41,798 nucleotides of DNA from NCBI GenBank assembly GCA_036504815.1, contig DASXUN010000005.1:1-41798 (forward strand), in the 5' to 3' direction. The notes under the pieces were generated by a model. It searched no databases, was not told where the DNA came from, and was given only the letters and a program-made list of their open reading frames with translations. Below, one piece after another: positions 1 through 7,098 of the stretch. The DNA is from Gemmatimonadaceae bacterium. GTDB taxonomy: Bacteria; Gemmatimonadota; Gemmatimonadetes; Gemmatimonadales; Gemmatimonadaceae. Every line of letters starts with the position of its first letter. Within the stretch, counting starts at the first letter, position 1. Position numbers and translations under genes: made by a program.

Positions 1-60
1 GTCGTACTCTGTCGTACTCTGTCGTACTCTGTCGTACTCTGTCGTACTCTGTCGTACTCC
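1..60. repeat. 10-bp tandem repeat array at left edge
   Basis: Six consecutive copies of a 10-base unit (GTCGTACTCT; the sixth ends in C) run to position 60 and degrade into GTAGTAATCA, which contains the paaD stop codon. The window edge cuts the array, so its true length is unknown. It lies immediately downstream of paaD. No hairpin is formed by the unit itself. Confidence 0.95.
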
Positions 61-67
61 GTAGTAA

Positions 68-565
68 TCAGATGGCCTTGAACGCCTCGAACGGCTGCGT
101 GCACTCGTGGCATGTCCACAGCGCCTTGCACGAGGTGCTGCCGAACTCGGTGCGCAGCGATGTGCGCGCGGACTTGCAGAAGGGGCAGCGCACGCTCGCG
201 CTCACCCGGCGCAGCGGCACGAGCTCGTCGTCGGCTCGCGTCGGCCCCGGCGGCGCGATCCCGTACGCTTCGAGCTTCGCCTCGGCCGACTCGGGGATCC
301 AGTCCGTGGTCCACGCCGGTGTGAAGACGGTTTGCACGACGACGTTCGGCGCTCCATGCAACAGCAGGGCGTCGCGAATGGACTCCTCGATCACGCGCAT
401 CGCCGGACAGCCGCTGTAGGTGGGCGTGATCGTCACCGTCACGGTGCCGTCGTCGGCGACGCGCGCATCGCGGACCACCCCGAGTTCGACGACCGAGAGC
501 ACCGGGACCTCGGGGTCCTTGACGTCCTCGAGCCAGGCGAAGACCTGCTCGCGCGTCGCAATCAC
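68..565 (-). CDS. paaD: PaaD, phenylacetyl-CoA epoxidase maturation/assembly protein
   Basis: 165-residue PaaD, the DUF59/MIP18-type protein needed for assembly of the phenylacetyl-CoA 1,2-epoxidase in aerobic phenylacetate degradation. The N-terminal DUF59 domain (about 5-90) shows KDPEVPVLSVVELGVVRD and the conserved Cys53 in YSGCPAM. The C-terminal part is zinc-ribbon-like: C127-P-F-C130, then C146 and C152-H-E-C155 with the family ending PFEAFKAI. The start is GTG at 565, chosen because the DUF59 domain begins there and it overlaps the paaC stop by four bases (GTGA), which suggests translational coupling. It is the last paa gene before the window edge. paaE, the reductase, is not visible and may lie further left or elsewhere. 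Confidence 0.93.
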   Translation of the reverse strand: MIATREQVFAWLEDVKDPEVPVLSVVELGVVRDARVADDGTVTVTITPTYSGCPAMRVIEESIRDALLLHGAPNVVVQTVFTPAWTTDWIPESAEAKLEAYGIAPPGPTRADDELVPLRRVSASVRCPFCKSARTSLRTEFGSTSCKALWTCHECTQPFEAFKAI

Positions 566-1323
566 CACGCGGCCCCGGGATGCGATCGGGCGACAATCTG
601 CATCTCCGCCAGCATGTGACCGAGGTGCTCGGTATGGCGGCCGTCTCGTCCGCCGCGCTGCATCCACACGCCGTCGGGGGCGCTGAGCGTGGCGCGTCGC
701 AGCACGTCGTCCACCTGGGCGCGCCAGGGCGCCTGGAGCGTTGACACGTCGGCGGTCAGTCCAGACGCGACGAGTTCCGCCTCGTCGGCCGGCTGCATGA
801 ACAGCTCGCCGGTATATGGCCAGAGAAGATCCACCGCGTCCTGCGCGCGCCGGTGGCTTTCGTCGGTGCCGTCGCCCAGGCGGATCACCCATTCGCCGGC
901 GTGCCGCACGTGATACCGGCTCTCCTTCAGCGCCTTCGCGGCGATCCCCGCGACGGTCGTGTCGGTCGACCGGGAGAGCGCCTCCCACTGCAGCACGCTG
1001 TACAGTCCGTGAAAGAAATGCCGGGCGATAGTCACGCCGAAATCGCCCCTCGGCAGTTCGCAGAGGAGTGCGTTGCGAAAGTCGATCGCCTCGCGGAAGA
1101 AGGCGAGCGCATCCTGGTCGCGCCCCGCCCCCTCGACGCTGCCCGCATGCTGCAGCATCAGGTTGGCCTGCCCGATCAGGTCGAGGGCGATGTTGGCGAG
1201 CGCGATGTCCTCCTCGAGGATCGGCCCGTGGCCGCACCATTCGGAGGTGCGATGGCCGAGCACGAGCCGATCGTCGGCGATGCGCAGGAGTGCCGGGAAG
1301 AGTGCCGCGTGCGGGGAACTCAT
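562..1323 (-). CDS. paaC: PaaC, structural subunit of phenylacetyl-CoA epoxidase
   Basis: 253 residues, close to the usual PaaC length of about 250. PaaC is the ferritin-like, non-catalytic partner of PaaA in the PaaAC core that epoxidises the ring of phenylacetyl-CoA. Family features seen are RIADDRLVLGHRTSEWCGHGP near the N-terminus, EEDIALANIALDLIGQA, ESRYHVRHAGEWVIRLGDGT in the middle and the C-terminal HTEHLGHMLAEMQ. Its ATG at 1323 overlaps the paaB stop by one base (TGATG), and its stop overlaps paaD by four. The tight A-B-C-D order is the classic paa arrangement, so function assignment is secure. Confidence 0.95.
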   Translation of the reverse strand: MSSPHAALFPALLRIADDRLVLGHRTSEWCGHGPILEEDIALANIALDLIGQANLMLQHAGSVEGAGRDQDALAFFREAIDFRNALLCELPRGDFGVTIARHFFHGLYSVLQWEALSRSTDTTVAGIAAKALKESRYHVRHAGEWVIRLGDGTDESHRRAQDAVDLLWPYTGELFMQPADEAELVASGLTADVSTLQAPWRAQVDDVLRRATLSAPDGVWMQRGGRDGRHTEHLGHMLAEMQIVARSHPGAAW

Positions 1324-1622
1324 CAGAACACCTTCACCCCTTTGGGCACCTTGTAGAACTGCGGATGCCGATACGCCTTGTCATTGGCGGGGTCGAAGAA
1401 CGGCCCCATGTCCTCGGGCGTGGAGGCGGTGATGGCCGCGCTCGGCACCACCCAAAGGTTCACGGCTTCGTTGCGGCGCGCGTAGATGTCGCGCGCGTTC
1501 TGCAACGCGTGCTCGGCGTCCGTGGCATGCACGCTCCCCGCGTGCTGGTGCGGCTCGCCGTCCTTGCCCTGCGTAAACACTTCCCAGAGCGGCCAGTTGC
1601 GTTCGTCGGCTGGTGGGGTCAT
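1323..1622 (-). CDS. paaB: PaaB, phenylacetyl-CoA epoxidase subunit
   Basis: 99 residues from the ATG at 1622, matching the roughly 95-residue PaaB family. PaaB is a small bridging subunit of the multicomponent epoxidase. WPLWEVFTQGKDGEPHQHAGSVHA and the DAEHALQNARDIYARR helix are typical. The start is uncertain. The same frame is open upstream to a GTG at 1766 that overlaps the paaA stop as GTGA. Translation from there would add 48 residues, most of them encoded by a 7-bp repeat array (PSAIRHP-type heptapeptides). The extension has no counterpart in the family as I know it, yet the GTG sits where coupled translation would begin and the ATG at 1622 has no visible Shine-Dalgarno. Confidence 0.93.
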   Translation of the reverse strand: MTPPADERNWPLWEVFTQGKDGEPHQHAGSVHATDAEHALQNARDIYARRNEAVNLWVVPSAAITASTPEDMGPFFDPANDKAYRHPQFYKVPKGVKVF

Positions 1623-1633
1623 GGCGGGTGATG

Positions 1634-1731
1634 GCGGATGGCTGAGGGCGGATGGCGGGTGGCGGGTGGCGGATGGAGGATAGCAGACGGCGGAGGGCGG
1701 ATGGCGGATGGCAGATGGCTGATGGCAGATG
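1634..1731. repeat. 7-bp tandem (heptad) array between paaA and paaB
   Basis: Fourteen contiguous heptamers with consensus GCGGATG (variants GCGGGTG, GCTGAGG, GCAGATG, GCTGATG and others) fill the paaA-paaB gap. Because three units make 21 bases, every frame reads as a seven-residue repeat. In the paaB frame it is PSA-x-x-x-P with no stop. A 23-base segment (1712-1734) recurs in inverted orientation at 36499-36521. Confidence 0.95.
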
Positions 1732-1762
1732 GCGCCGGCGCGAGAGGCGGCGATCCCCCCTC

Positions 1763-2758
1763 TCACGTCGCCATCCCCGTCTGTTGTCTCTCTGTTGTCT
1801 CTCTGTTGTCTCTCTGTTGTTTCTCTGCATACGCCGCCGCCGCGTCACGCACCCATCGGCCTTCGGCATGGGCCTTCCGGCGCGCGCCGATGCGTTCGCT
1901 GTTGCACGGGCCGTTCCCCTTCACGACGCGCCAGAACTCGTCCCAGTCGATCGGGCCGGTAATCCAGTCGCCGGACGCCTCGTCGTAGCGAAGGGCGGGG
2001 TCGGGGACCGTCAGGTCGATGGCCTTCACCTGCGCGATGGTCAGGTTGATGAAGCGCTGGCGCAGCTCGTCGTTGCTCTTGCGCTTGATGCCCCACTTCA
2101 TGAGCTCGTCGCTGTTGCTCGAGTCCTTGTCGTGCGGGCCGAACATCATCAGCGACGGCCACCACCAGCGGTTGAGCGCGTCCTGCGCCATCGCCCGCTG
2201 CGCCGGCGTGCCGCGGGCGAGCGTCGCCATGATCTCGTAGCCCTGGCGCTTGTGGAAGTTCTCTTCCTTGCAGATGCGCACCATCGCCCGTGCGTACGGG
2301 CCGTACGACGCCTTGGCCAGCATCGTCTGGTTCACGATCGCCGCGCCGTCCACGAGCCAGCCGATGGCGCCGATGTCGGCCCAGGTGAGCGTGGGGTAAT
2401 TGAAGATGCTCGAGTACTTGGCCTTGCCGTCGAGCAGCTGCTGCACGAGCTCGTGGCGGTCCACGCCCAGCGTCTCGGTGCCGCAGTAGATGTAGAGGCC
2501 GTGCCCGGCTTCGTCCTGCACCTTGGCGAGCAGGATCATCTTGCGGCGCAGCGACGGCGCGCGCGTGATCCAGTTTCCCTCGGGGAGCATGCCCACCACT
2601 TCGGAGTGCGCGTGCTGCGACATCATCCGGACCAGTTGCGTCCGGTAGCGCTCCGGCATCCAGTCCTTGGGCTCGATCGATTCGTCGGCGGCGATGCGCG
2701 CCTCGAACTGCGCAAGCCGGGCAGCATCGTCCGCAACCGGGGGCGTGGTCGGTATCAG
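1763..2758 (-). CDS. paaA: PaaA, catalytic di-iron subunit of phenylacetyl-CoA epoxidase
   Basis: Catalytic subunit of the ring 1,2-phenylacetyl-CoA epoxidase. Nearly every family signature is present: [31 protein letters not shown], the first ExxH iron motif KVQDEAGHG (E83, H86), [16 protein letters not shown] and the second ExxH motif CKEENFH (E166, H169), then [11 protein letters not shown]. The start is a problem. No in-frame ATG, GTG or TTG lies near the conserved N-terminus. The nearest is an ATG at 2884 that would add 42 unconserved residues and overlap the divergent hydratase start. I place it at a CTG (2758) preceded by AAGGAG with five-base spacing. The last residues are repeat-encoded and unlike family members. 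The stop overlaps a GTG in the paaB frame. Confidence 0.93.
   Translation of the reverse strand: MIPTTPPVADDAARLAQFEARIAADESIEPKDWMPERYRTQLVRMMSQHAHSEVVGMLPEGNWITRAPSLRRKMILLAKVQDEAGHGLYIYCGTETLGVDRHELVQQLLDGKAKYSSIFNYPTLTWADIGAIGWLVDGAAIVNQTMLAKASYGPYARAMVRICKEENFHKRQGYEIMATLARGTPAQRAMAQDALNRWWWPSLMMFGPHDKDSSNSDELMKWGIKRKSNDELRQRFINLTIAQVKAIDLTVPDPALRYDEASGDWITGPIDWDEFWRVVKGNGPCNSERIGARRKAHAEGRWVRDAAAAYAEKQQRDNRETTERQQTGMAT
1780..1823. repeat. 11-bp tandem repeat inside the 3' end of paaA
   Basis: Four 11-base units (TCTGTTGTCTC on the plus strand; the last unit has one change) lie inside the coding end of paaA and encode its terminal residues around [13 protein letters not shown]. The unit is not a multiple of three, so any change in copy number shifts the frame of the PaaA tail and bypasses its stop codon. 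Confidence 0.95.
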
Positions 2759-2882
2759 GGGGGCTCCTTGACTGGCACTGGACAGCGCCGCCGCCGCGCC
2801 GCGCGGGCGCCGACAGCGTATTTTGAGGCCAACGCTCCAAGCTAGTGCGCGCGTTCCCCTTTGGGTATCATCTCCCCCCGCC

Positions 2883-3659
2883 ATGACCACCACCTCCATG
2901 TTCTCCGCCGACGGCTCGGTGGATGTGCGCGTCGAAGCCGGTGTCGCGACCGTCCGCTTCGGCCACCCGAAGGGCAACAGCCTGCCGGGCACGCTCCTCC
3001 GGTCCCTCGCCTCGACCATTGCCCAGGCGGGTGAGCGCGATGACGTGCGCGTGATCGTGCTGCGCAGCGAGGGGGACGGCGCGTTCTGCGCCGGCGCGTC
3101 GTTCGACGAGCTGATCGCCATCGAGAACGCCGCGGACGGCCGGGAGTTTTTCCTGGGCTTTGCGCGCGTCATCCTGGCGATGATCGGCGCGCCGGTGCCG
3201 ATCGTCACGGCGGTGCAGGGGAAGGTGGCCGGCGGCGGCGTCGGGATGGTCGCCGCGTCGGATTACGCCATCGCCGTCGAGACGGCGTCGCTGAGGTTGA
3301 GCGAACTGGCCGTCGGCATCGGCCCCTTCGTCGTCGGGCCCGTCATCGCTCGGCGCATCGGCACCGGCGCGTTCGGGGCGATGACCCTCGATGCCGACTG
3401 GCGCGATGCGGCGTGGGCGGAACGCCACGGGCTGTACGCGCAGGTCGTGCCTGATCGCGCGGCGCTCGACGCCGCGGTCGCCGCCCGCGCCCGGCAGCTG
3501 GCCGCCGCCAACCCCGACGCGGTGCGCGCGATCAAGCGAGTGCTCTGGGAAGGCACCGACGAGTGGGAAAGCCTGCTCGCGAAGCGCGCGAAGATCTCGG
3601 GCGAACTCGTGCTGAGCGATTACACGAGGGCGGCGATCGCGCAGTTCAAGAAGGGGTGA
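2883..3659 (+). CDS. Enoyl-CoA hydratase/isomerase family protein
   Basis: 258-residue crotonase-fold protein, probably a cytoplasmic enoyl-CoA hydratase or isomerase. The oxyanion-hole segment [12 protein letters not shown], the [19 protein letters not shown] motif and the [22 protein letters not shown] region with a candidate catalytic Glu are all present. The C-terminal helix ends AIAQFKKG. The ATG at 2883 is chosen because the preceding in-frame ATG (2823) adds nothing conserved. It is divergent from paaA, so it could act in the later beta-oxidation-like steps of phenylacetate breakdown (PaaF/PaaG-like) or in leucine/isovalerate catabolism, as methylglutaconyl-CoA hydratase does. Sequence alone does not decide. 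It ends six bases from the convergent Lrp gene. Confidence 0.9.
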   Translation: MTTTSMFSADGSVDVRVEAGVATVRFGHPKGNSLPGTLLRSLASTIAQAGERDDVRVIVLRSEGDGAFCAGASFDELIAIENAADGREFFLGFARVILAMIGAPVPIVTAVQGKVAGGGVGMVAASDYAIAVETASLRLSELAVGIGPFVVGPVIARRIGTGAFGAMTLDADWRDAAWAERHGLYAQVVPDRAALDAAVAARARQLAAANPDAVRAIKRVLWEGTDEWESLLAKRAKISGELVLSDYTRAAIAQFKKG

Positions 3660-3665
3660 GGGGGC

Positions 3666-4160
3666 TCACCCACGCACTCCGAAAAACACATTTCTCTTGT
3701 GCGAAAAAATCAGCGACGTCTCCATATGCCCCACCTCGGGACGCGTCGCGAAGGCCGCGAGCGCGAAGTCGCGAAGATGCTCGGCGTCACGCACCGCGAC
3801 GTGCACGAGGTAGTCATTTGACCCCGCGACGTGGAATACGCCGCGCACCTCCTGGAGCGTGCCGAGGTGACGTTCGAAGGCGGCGATCGCCGTGCGCGCG
3901 TGCTTCTCGAGCCGGATGGCGATGAACGCCTCGAGCGTCACGCCGTAGACCCGCGGATCGACCTCGGCGTGATAGCCGAGGAGCGCCCCGGACGCCTCGA
4001 GTCGCCGCACCCGCGCCAGGCAGCTGGATGGGGCGAGCCCCACTTTCGCTGCCAGTTCCTTGTTTGAAATCCGCGCATCGTGCTGGAGATAGGCCAGGAT
4101 CTCGCGGTCAATTCGGTCGATCAGCGACGGGTCGGGGTGTTTCCGAATATTATTCGGCAT
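3666..4160 (-). CDS. Lrp/AsnC family transcriptional regulator
   Basis: 164 residues with the full Lrp/AsnC layout. An AsnC-type winged helix-turn-helix covers about 14-65 (LIDRIDREILAYLQHDARIS, NKELAAKVGLAPSSCLARVRRLEASGAL). A RAM ligand-binding domain covers about 75-155, with GVFHVAGSNDYLVHVAV. These proteins usually bind an amino acid and regulate a neighbouring metabolic gene. It is divergent from the PLP-dependent sulfur amino acid enzyme at 4223. The same layout is known for mdeR-mdeA (methionine gamma-lyase) in Pseudomonas putida, so that enzyme is the likely target. Its own start codon is flanked by a 15-bp palindrome, consistent with autoregulation. Confidence 0.95.
   Translation of the reverse strand: MPNNIRKHPDPSLIDRIDREILAYLQHDARISNKELAAKVGLAPSSCLARVRRLEASGALLGYHAEVDPRVYGVTLEAFIAIRLEKHARTAIAAFERHLGTLQEVRGVFHVAGSNDYLVHVAVRDAEHLRDFALAAFATRPEVGHMETSLIFSHKRNVFFGVRG
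4143..4157. promoter_or_regulatory. 15-bp palindrome at the Lrp gene start (candidate operator)
   Basis: CCGAATATTATTCGG is a perfect palindrome: 7-bp arms around a central T. It lies within codons 2-6 of the Lrp/AsnC gene, next to its ATG. Its length and A/T-rich core resemble the 15-bp palindromic Lrp-type consensus, so a role in autoregulation is plausible. Confidence 0.55.
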
Positions 4161-4179
4161 CTATTGGCCTTGGCTGTAG

Positions 4180-4200
4180 ATAGTGCCAATATAGCACTAT
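4180..4200. promoter_or_regulatory. 21-bp inverted repeat in the divergent promoter (candidate Lrp-type operator)
   Basis: ATAGTGC and GCACTAT form perfect 7-bp arms around an A/T-rich 7-base centre. The right arm covers the first possible ATG (4199) of the PLP enzyme. A TATAGC stretch at 4190-4195 could be its -10 element, which would place transcription start near 4202 and argue for translation from 4217 or 4223. Confidence 0.5.
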
Positions 4201-4222
4201 GAGACAGAACAAGAAGATGGCG

Positions 4223-5440
4223 ATGGAGAACGCCTTCGCTACTCGCGCCGTGCATGCGGGCCGGGGGGACTTCATCAAGCTCGGCGTGCATGCGCCGCCG
4301 CTCGACTTCAGCTCCACCTATCCAACACCCGACCTCGACGTCGCCGCGCGCTCCTTCGACAGTCTGGTGGCCGGCGACGCCCCCGAAGGGACCTTCGTCT
4401 ACCAGCGCCTGTTCAATCCGACGACCGATCGCTTCGAACGCGCCCTGGCCGAACTCGAAGGGGCCGAGGATGCGGCGGCGTTCGCGTCGGGAATGGCGGC
4501 GTTCTCCGCCGTATTGCTCGCCGCGAAATCACGCGGCACGCACGTGGTGGCGGTGCGGCCGCTCTACGGCACCGCCGATCATCTCCTCAGTTCCGGCCTG
4601 CTCGGCATGTCGGTGACGTGGACCACCCAGGACGCGATTGGCGACGTCATTCGTCCGGACACGGCCCTGGTGGTGATCGAAACGCCGGCAAATCCGACGC
4701 TCGAACTCGTGGACATCGCGGGCGTCGTCCGGCAGGCCGGAACGGTGCCGGTGCTCGTCGATTCGACCTTCGCCACGCCGGTGCTGCAGCGGCCGCTGGC
4801 GCACGGGGCCGCGCTGGTGCTGCACAGCGCGACCAAGTTCCTCGGCGGGCATGGCGATCTCCTGGCGGGCGTCGTCGCCGGCTCGCACGCGCTGGTCCGC
4901 GACATCAAGCACGTGCGCGCGGCGACGGGCGGACTGTTGCACCCGCTCGCGTCGTTCCTGTTGCATCGCGGTCTGCCCACGCTGCCGCTTCGCGTGGAAC
5001 GCGCCCAGGAGACGGCCATCCAACTGGCGCGGCTTCTCGCCGATGATCGCCGCGTGGCGAGCGTCCGGTTCCCGGCGCTTCCGGGGCAGGATCCTCGCGC
5101 GCTCCTCGGCCGCCAGATGCGCGGGCCGGGGAGTGTGCTCTCCTTCGAGATCGGCAACGACGACCCGACGGTCATGCGCGACTTCCTTGGCGCGCTCGAG
5201 ATCATCACACCCGCGGTCAGCCTGGGGTCCACCGACTCGCTCATCCAGCCGCCCGCCGCGCTGACGCACCGGGTCGTCGATGCGCAGGCGCGTGAGGAAG
5301 TCGGGATCAGCCGCGGCCTGCTACGTCTGAGCGTCGGTTTGGAGGATGCCCGTGACCTGTGGCGCGACCTCGATCACGCGCTCGCCGAAGTGGCGTCGCG
5401 CCTGGAATTCCGCGATCACGCGCACGCAACTCCGCTGTAA
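4223..5440 (+). CDS. PLP-dependent trans-sulfuration family enzyme (methionine/cystathionine gamma-lyase or gamma-synthase)
   Basis: About 405-residue member of the Cys/Met metabolism PLP family. Visible active-site residues are Y60 and R62 in FVYQRLFNPT, S89-G90 in ASGMAAF, Y115 in RPLYGTADH, D180 in VLVDSTFATP and the Schiff-base K205 in HSATKFLGGHGD. The C-terminal substrate arginine lies in SRGLLRLSVGLED. Methionine gamma-lyases have a Cys two residues after the stacking Tyr (YGC). Here it is YGT, so cystathionine gamma-lyase/synthase or O-acetylhomoserine sulfhydrylase activity is as likely. Start candidates are 4199 (inside a palindrome), 4217 and 4223. I use 4223, preceded by AAGAAG. 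It is divergent from an Lrp/AsnC gene that probably controls it. Confidence 0.9.
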   Translation: MENAFATRAVHAGRGDFIKLGVHAPPLDFSSTYPTPDLDVAARSFDSLVAGDAPEGTFVYQRLFNPTTDRFERALAELEGAEDAAAFASGMAAFSAVLLAAKSRGTHVVAVRPLYGTADHLLSSGLLGMSVTWTTQDAIGDVIRPDTALVVIETPANPTLELVDIAGVVRQAGTVPVLVDSTFATPVLQRPLAHGAALVLHSATKFLGGHGDLLAGVVAGSHALVRDIKHVRAATGGLLHPLASFLLHRGLPTLPLRVERAQETAIQLARLLADDRRVASVRFPALPGQDPRALLGRQMRGPGSVLSFEIGNDDPTVMRDFLGALEIITPAVSLGSTDSLIQPPAALTHRVVDAQAREEVGISRGLLRLSVGLEDARDLWRDLDHALAEVASRLEFRDHAHATPL

Positions 5441-5466
5441 CACAAAGTGACAGTGGAGAATGTCAA

Positions 5467-5499
5467 GGAGCCGGGCCGATAGACATTCGGCCCGGCTCC
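5467..5499. terminator. Hairpin terminator after the PLP enzyme
   Basis: A perfect 13-bp GC-rich stem (5467-5479 with 5487-5499) and 7-base loop (TAGACAT) lie 27 bases past the stop. The U-tract is weak (CATCTTAAT). Confidence 0.75.
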
Positions 5500-5622
5500 G
5501 GCCATCTTAATAGTCTGGCCCCCGGCTACCACGCCTTCTGCGCGGGGGCTCCGCGACAGGTCGCATTCCGCTTCAGACGCCGGCGCCGCGGACGGCTTCG
5601 ACATTCACTGCCGAGTCACCTG

Positions 5623-7062
5623 ATGAGCATTGCCGGACTTCCCCTGATCATCCAGGGTGGGATGGGCATCGCGGTTTCCAACTGGAAGCTGGCGAGTGCC
5701 GTCGCGGCCGCGGGGCACCTGGGGGTCATCTCGGGGACCGCGCTCGACTCGGTCTTCGTGCGTCGGCTCCAGGACGGTGACCCAGGCGGCGCCGTGCGCC
5801 GGGCGCTGGCGAAGTTCCCGAAGCCGGAGGTCGCCGCGGAGATTCTGCGCCGCTACTTCAAGCCCGAAGGGCGCGCGCCCCACGAGCCCTACGAGCTGCT
5901 GCCGATGTACCGGCAGGCCGTCAGTGCGTTTCGCGAGCAGGTGACCATCGCCGCGAACTTCGTGGAAGTCTGGCTTGCGAAGGAAGGCCATCAGGGGCGG
6001 GTGGGCATCAATCTGCTGACCAAGGTCCAGATGCCGAACCTCGCCTCGCTCTACGGCGCGATGCTGGCGGGCGCCGACGTGGTGCTGATGGGGGCGGGCA
6101 TTCCCCGCGAGATTCCCGGGGCGCTCGATGCGCTCGCGGTGCACGCGCCAGCGACGCTGCGGCTCGATGTGGACGGGCAGCCATCCGATCAGCCGGTGTT
6201 TCTGACCTTTGATCCGGCGACGCACGGCATGACGAACGTGCCGCTGAAGCGTCCCGACTTCTATGCGATCGTCTCGGCCCACACGCTGGCCACCAACCTG
6301 GCCCGGAAGGCGACGGGCAAGGTGGATGGTTTCGTGATTGAAGGCGCAACCGCCGGCGGCCACAACGCCCCGCCGCGCGGCGCCGTGCAGCTGAACGCGC
6401 GTGGCGAGCCGATCTATGGCGAGCGCGACGCGGCCGACCTGCAGGTGATGCGCGACCTGGGCGTTCCGTTCTGGCTGGCCGGCAGCTTCGGCACGCCGGA
6501 GGGGGTGGCGGAGGCGTTGCGACAGGGCGCGGCCGGCGTGCAGGTGGGAACGGCCTTCGCCTACTCCGACGAGTCGGGCTTCTCGGCGGAGATCAAGCAG
6601 AAAGTGCTGGCCGACATCGCCGAGGGACGCGCGTCGGTCTTCACGGATCCGCGCGCCTCGCCAACGGGTTTCCCGTTCAAGCTCATTCAGACACCGTCCA
6701 TCGTGCAGCAGGACGACACCCGCGAGCGATGCTGCGACCTCGGGTACCTGCGCACGGCGGCGCGTCGTGCCGATGGACGGCTCGTCTACCGCTGTCCGGC
6801 CGCGCCGGTGAAGGACTTCCTCAATGCCGGCGGGAGCGAAGCGGAGACAGTGGGGCGTCGCTGCCTGTGCAACGGCCTCATGTCCGACATCGGCCTGGCG
6901 CAGATTCGCAGGGATGGATCGGTGGAAGCGCCGATGGTGACGAGCGGGGACGCCGTCACCGACCTGGCGCGCGTGGCGAAGGGGCGCACGTCGTATTCCG
7001 CCGCCGACGTGCTGGAGTATCTGCTGGCCGAGGTGACGGTCGGTGCTGAACTCACGGCGTAG
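5623..7062 (+). CDS. Nitronate monooxygenase / 2-nitropropane dioxygenase family flavoprotein
   Basis: 479-residue FMN-dependent TIM-barrel protein of the NMO/FabK/PfaD-like superfamily. The N-terminus PLIIQGGMGIAVSNWKLASAVAAAGHLGVISGT and the FMN-phosphate/catalytic segment EGATAGGHNAPPRG with its His are diagnostic, as are WLAGSFGTPEGVAEALRQGAAGVQVGTAFAYS. The protein is longer than bacterial nitronate monooxygenases (about 320-350). It has a C-terminal part with conserved-looking cysteines: RCCDLGYLR, YRCPAAP and RRCLCNGL. This long form is usually annotated only as nitronate monooxygenase, and the true substrate (nitronate or an enoyl thioester) is not certain. The ATG at 5623 is chosen because upstream frame-open sequence is low-complexity Arg-rich and crosses the terminator. 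Confidence 0.88.
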   Translation: MSIAGLPLIIQGGMGIAVSNWKLASAVAAAGHLGVISGTALDSVFVRRLQDGDPGGAVRRALAKFPKPEVAAEILRRYFKPEGRAPHEPYELLPMYRQAVSAFREQVTIAANFVEVWLAKEGHQGRVGINLLTKVQMPNLASLYGAMLAGADVVLMGAGIPREIPGALDALAVHAPATLRLDVDGQPSDQPVFLTFDPATHGMTNVPLKRPDFYAIVSAHTLATNLARKATGKVDGFVIEGATAGGHNAPPRGAVQLNARGEPIYGERDAADLQVMRDLGVPFWLAGSFGTPEGVAEALRQGAAGVQVGTAFAYSDESGFSAEIKQKVLADIAEGRASVFTDPRASPTGFPFKLIQTPSIVQQDDTRERCCDLGYLRTAARRADGRLVYRCPAAPVKDFLNAGGSEAETVGRRCLCNGLMSDIGLAQIRRDGSVEAPMVTSGDAVTDLARVAKGRTSYSAADVLEYLLAEVTVGAELTA

Positions 7063-7098
7063 CGCCGCGATCGGGATGAGCCCGGAGGAACCCGTCTG

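Noticed and set aside
1-1830. The tandem arrays as a CRISPR
   Set aside because: Units of 7, 10 and 11 bases are contiguous with no spacers, and no cas genes are present.
2759-2884. PaaA starting at ATG 2884
   Set aside because: The added 42 residues are unlike any PaaA N-terminus and would overlap the divergent gene's start codon. It is kept only as an alternative.
5359-5622. An 88-residue N-terminal extension of the nitronate monooxygenase-like protein
   Set aside because: The extension is Arg-rich low-complexity text crossing a terminator hairpin and the end of the preceding gene.
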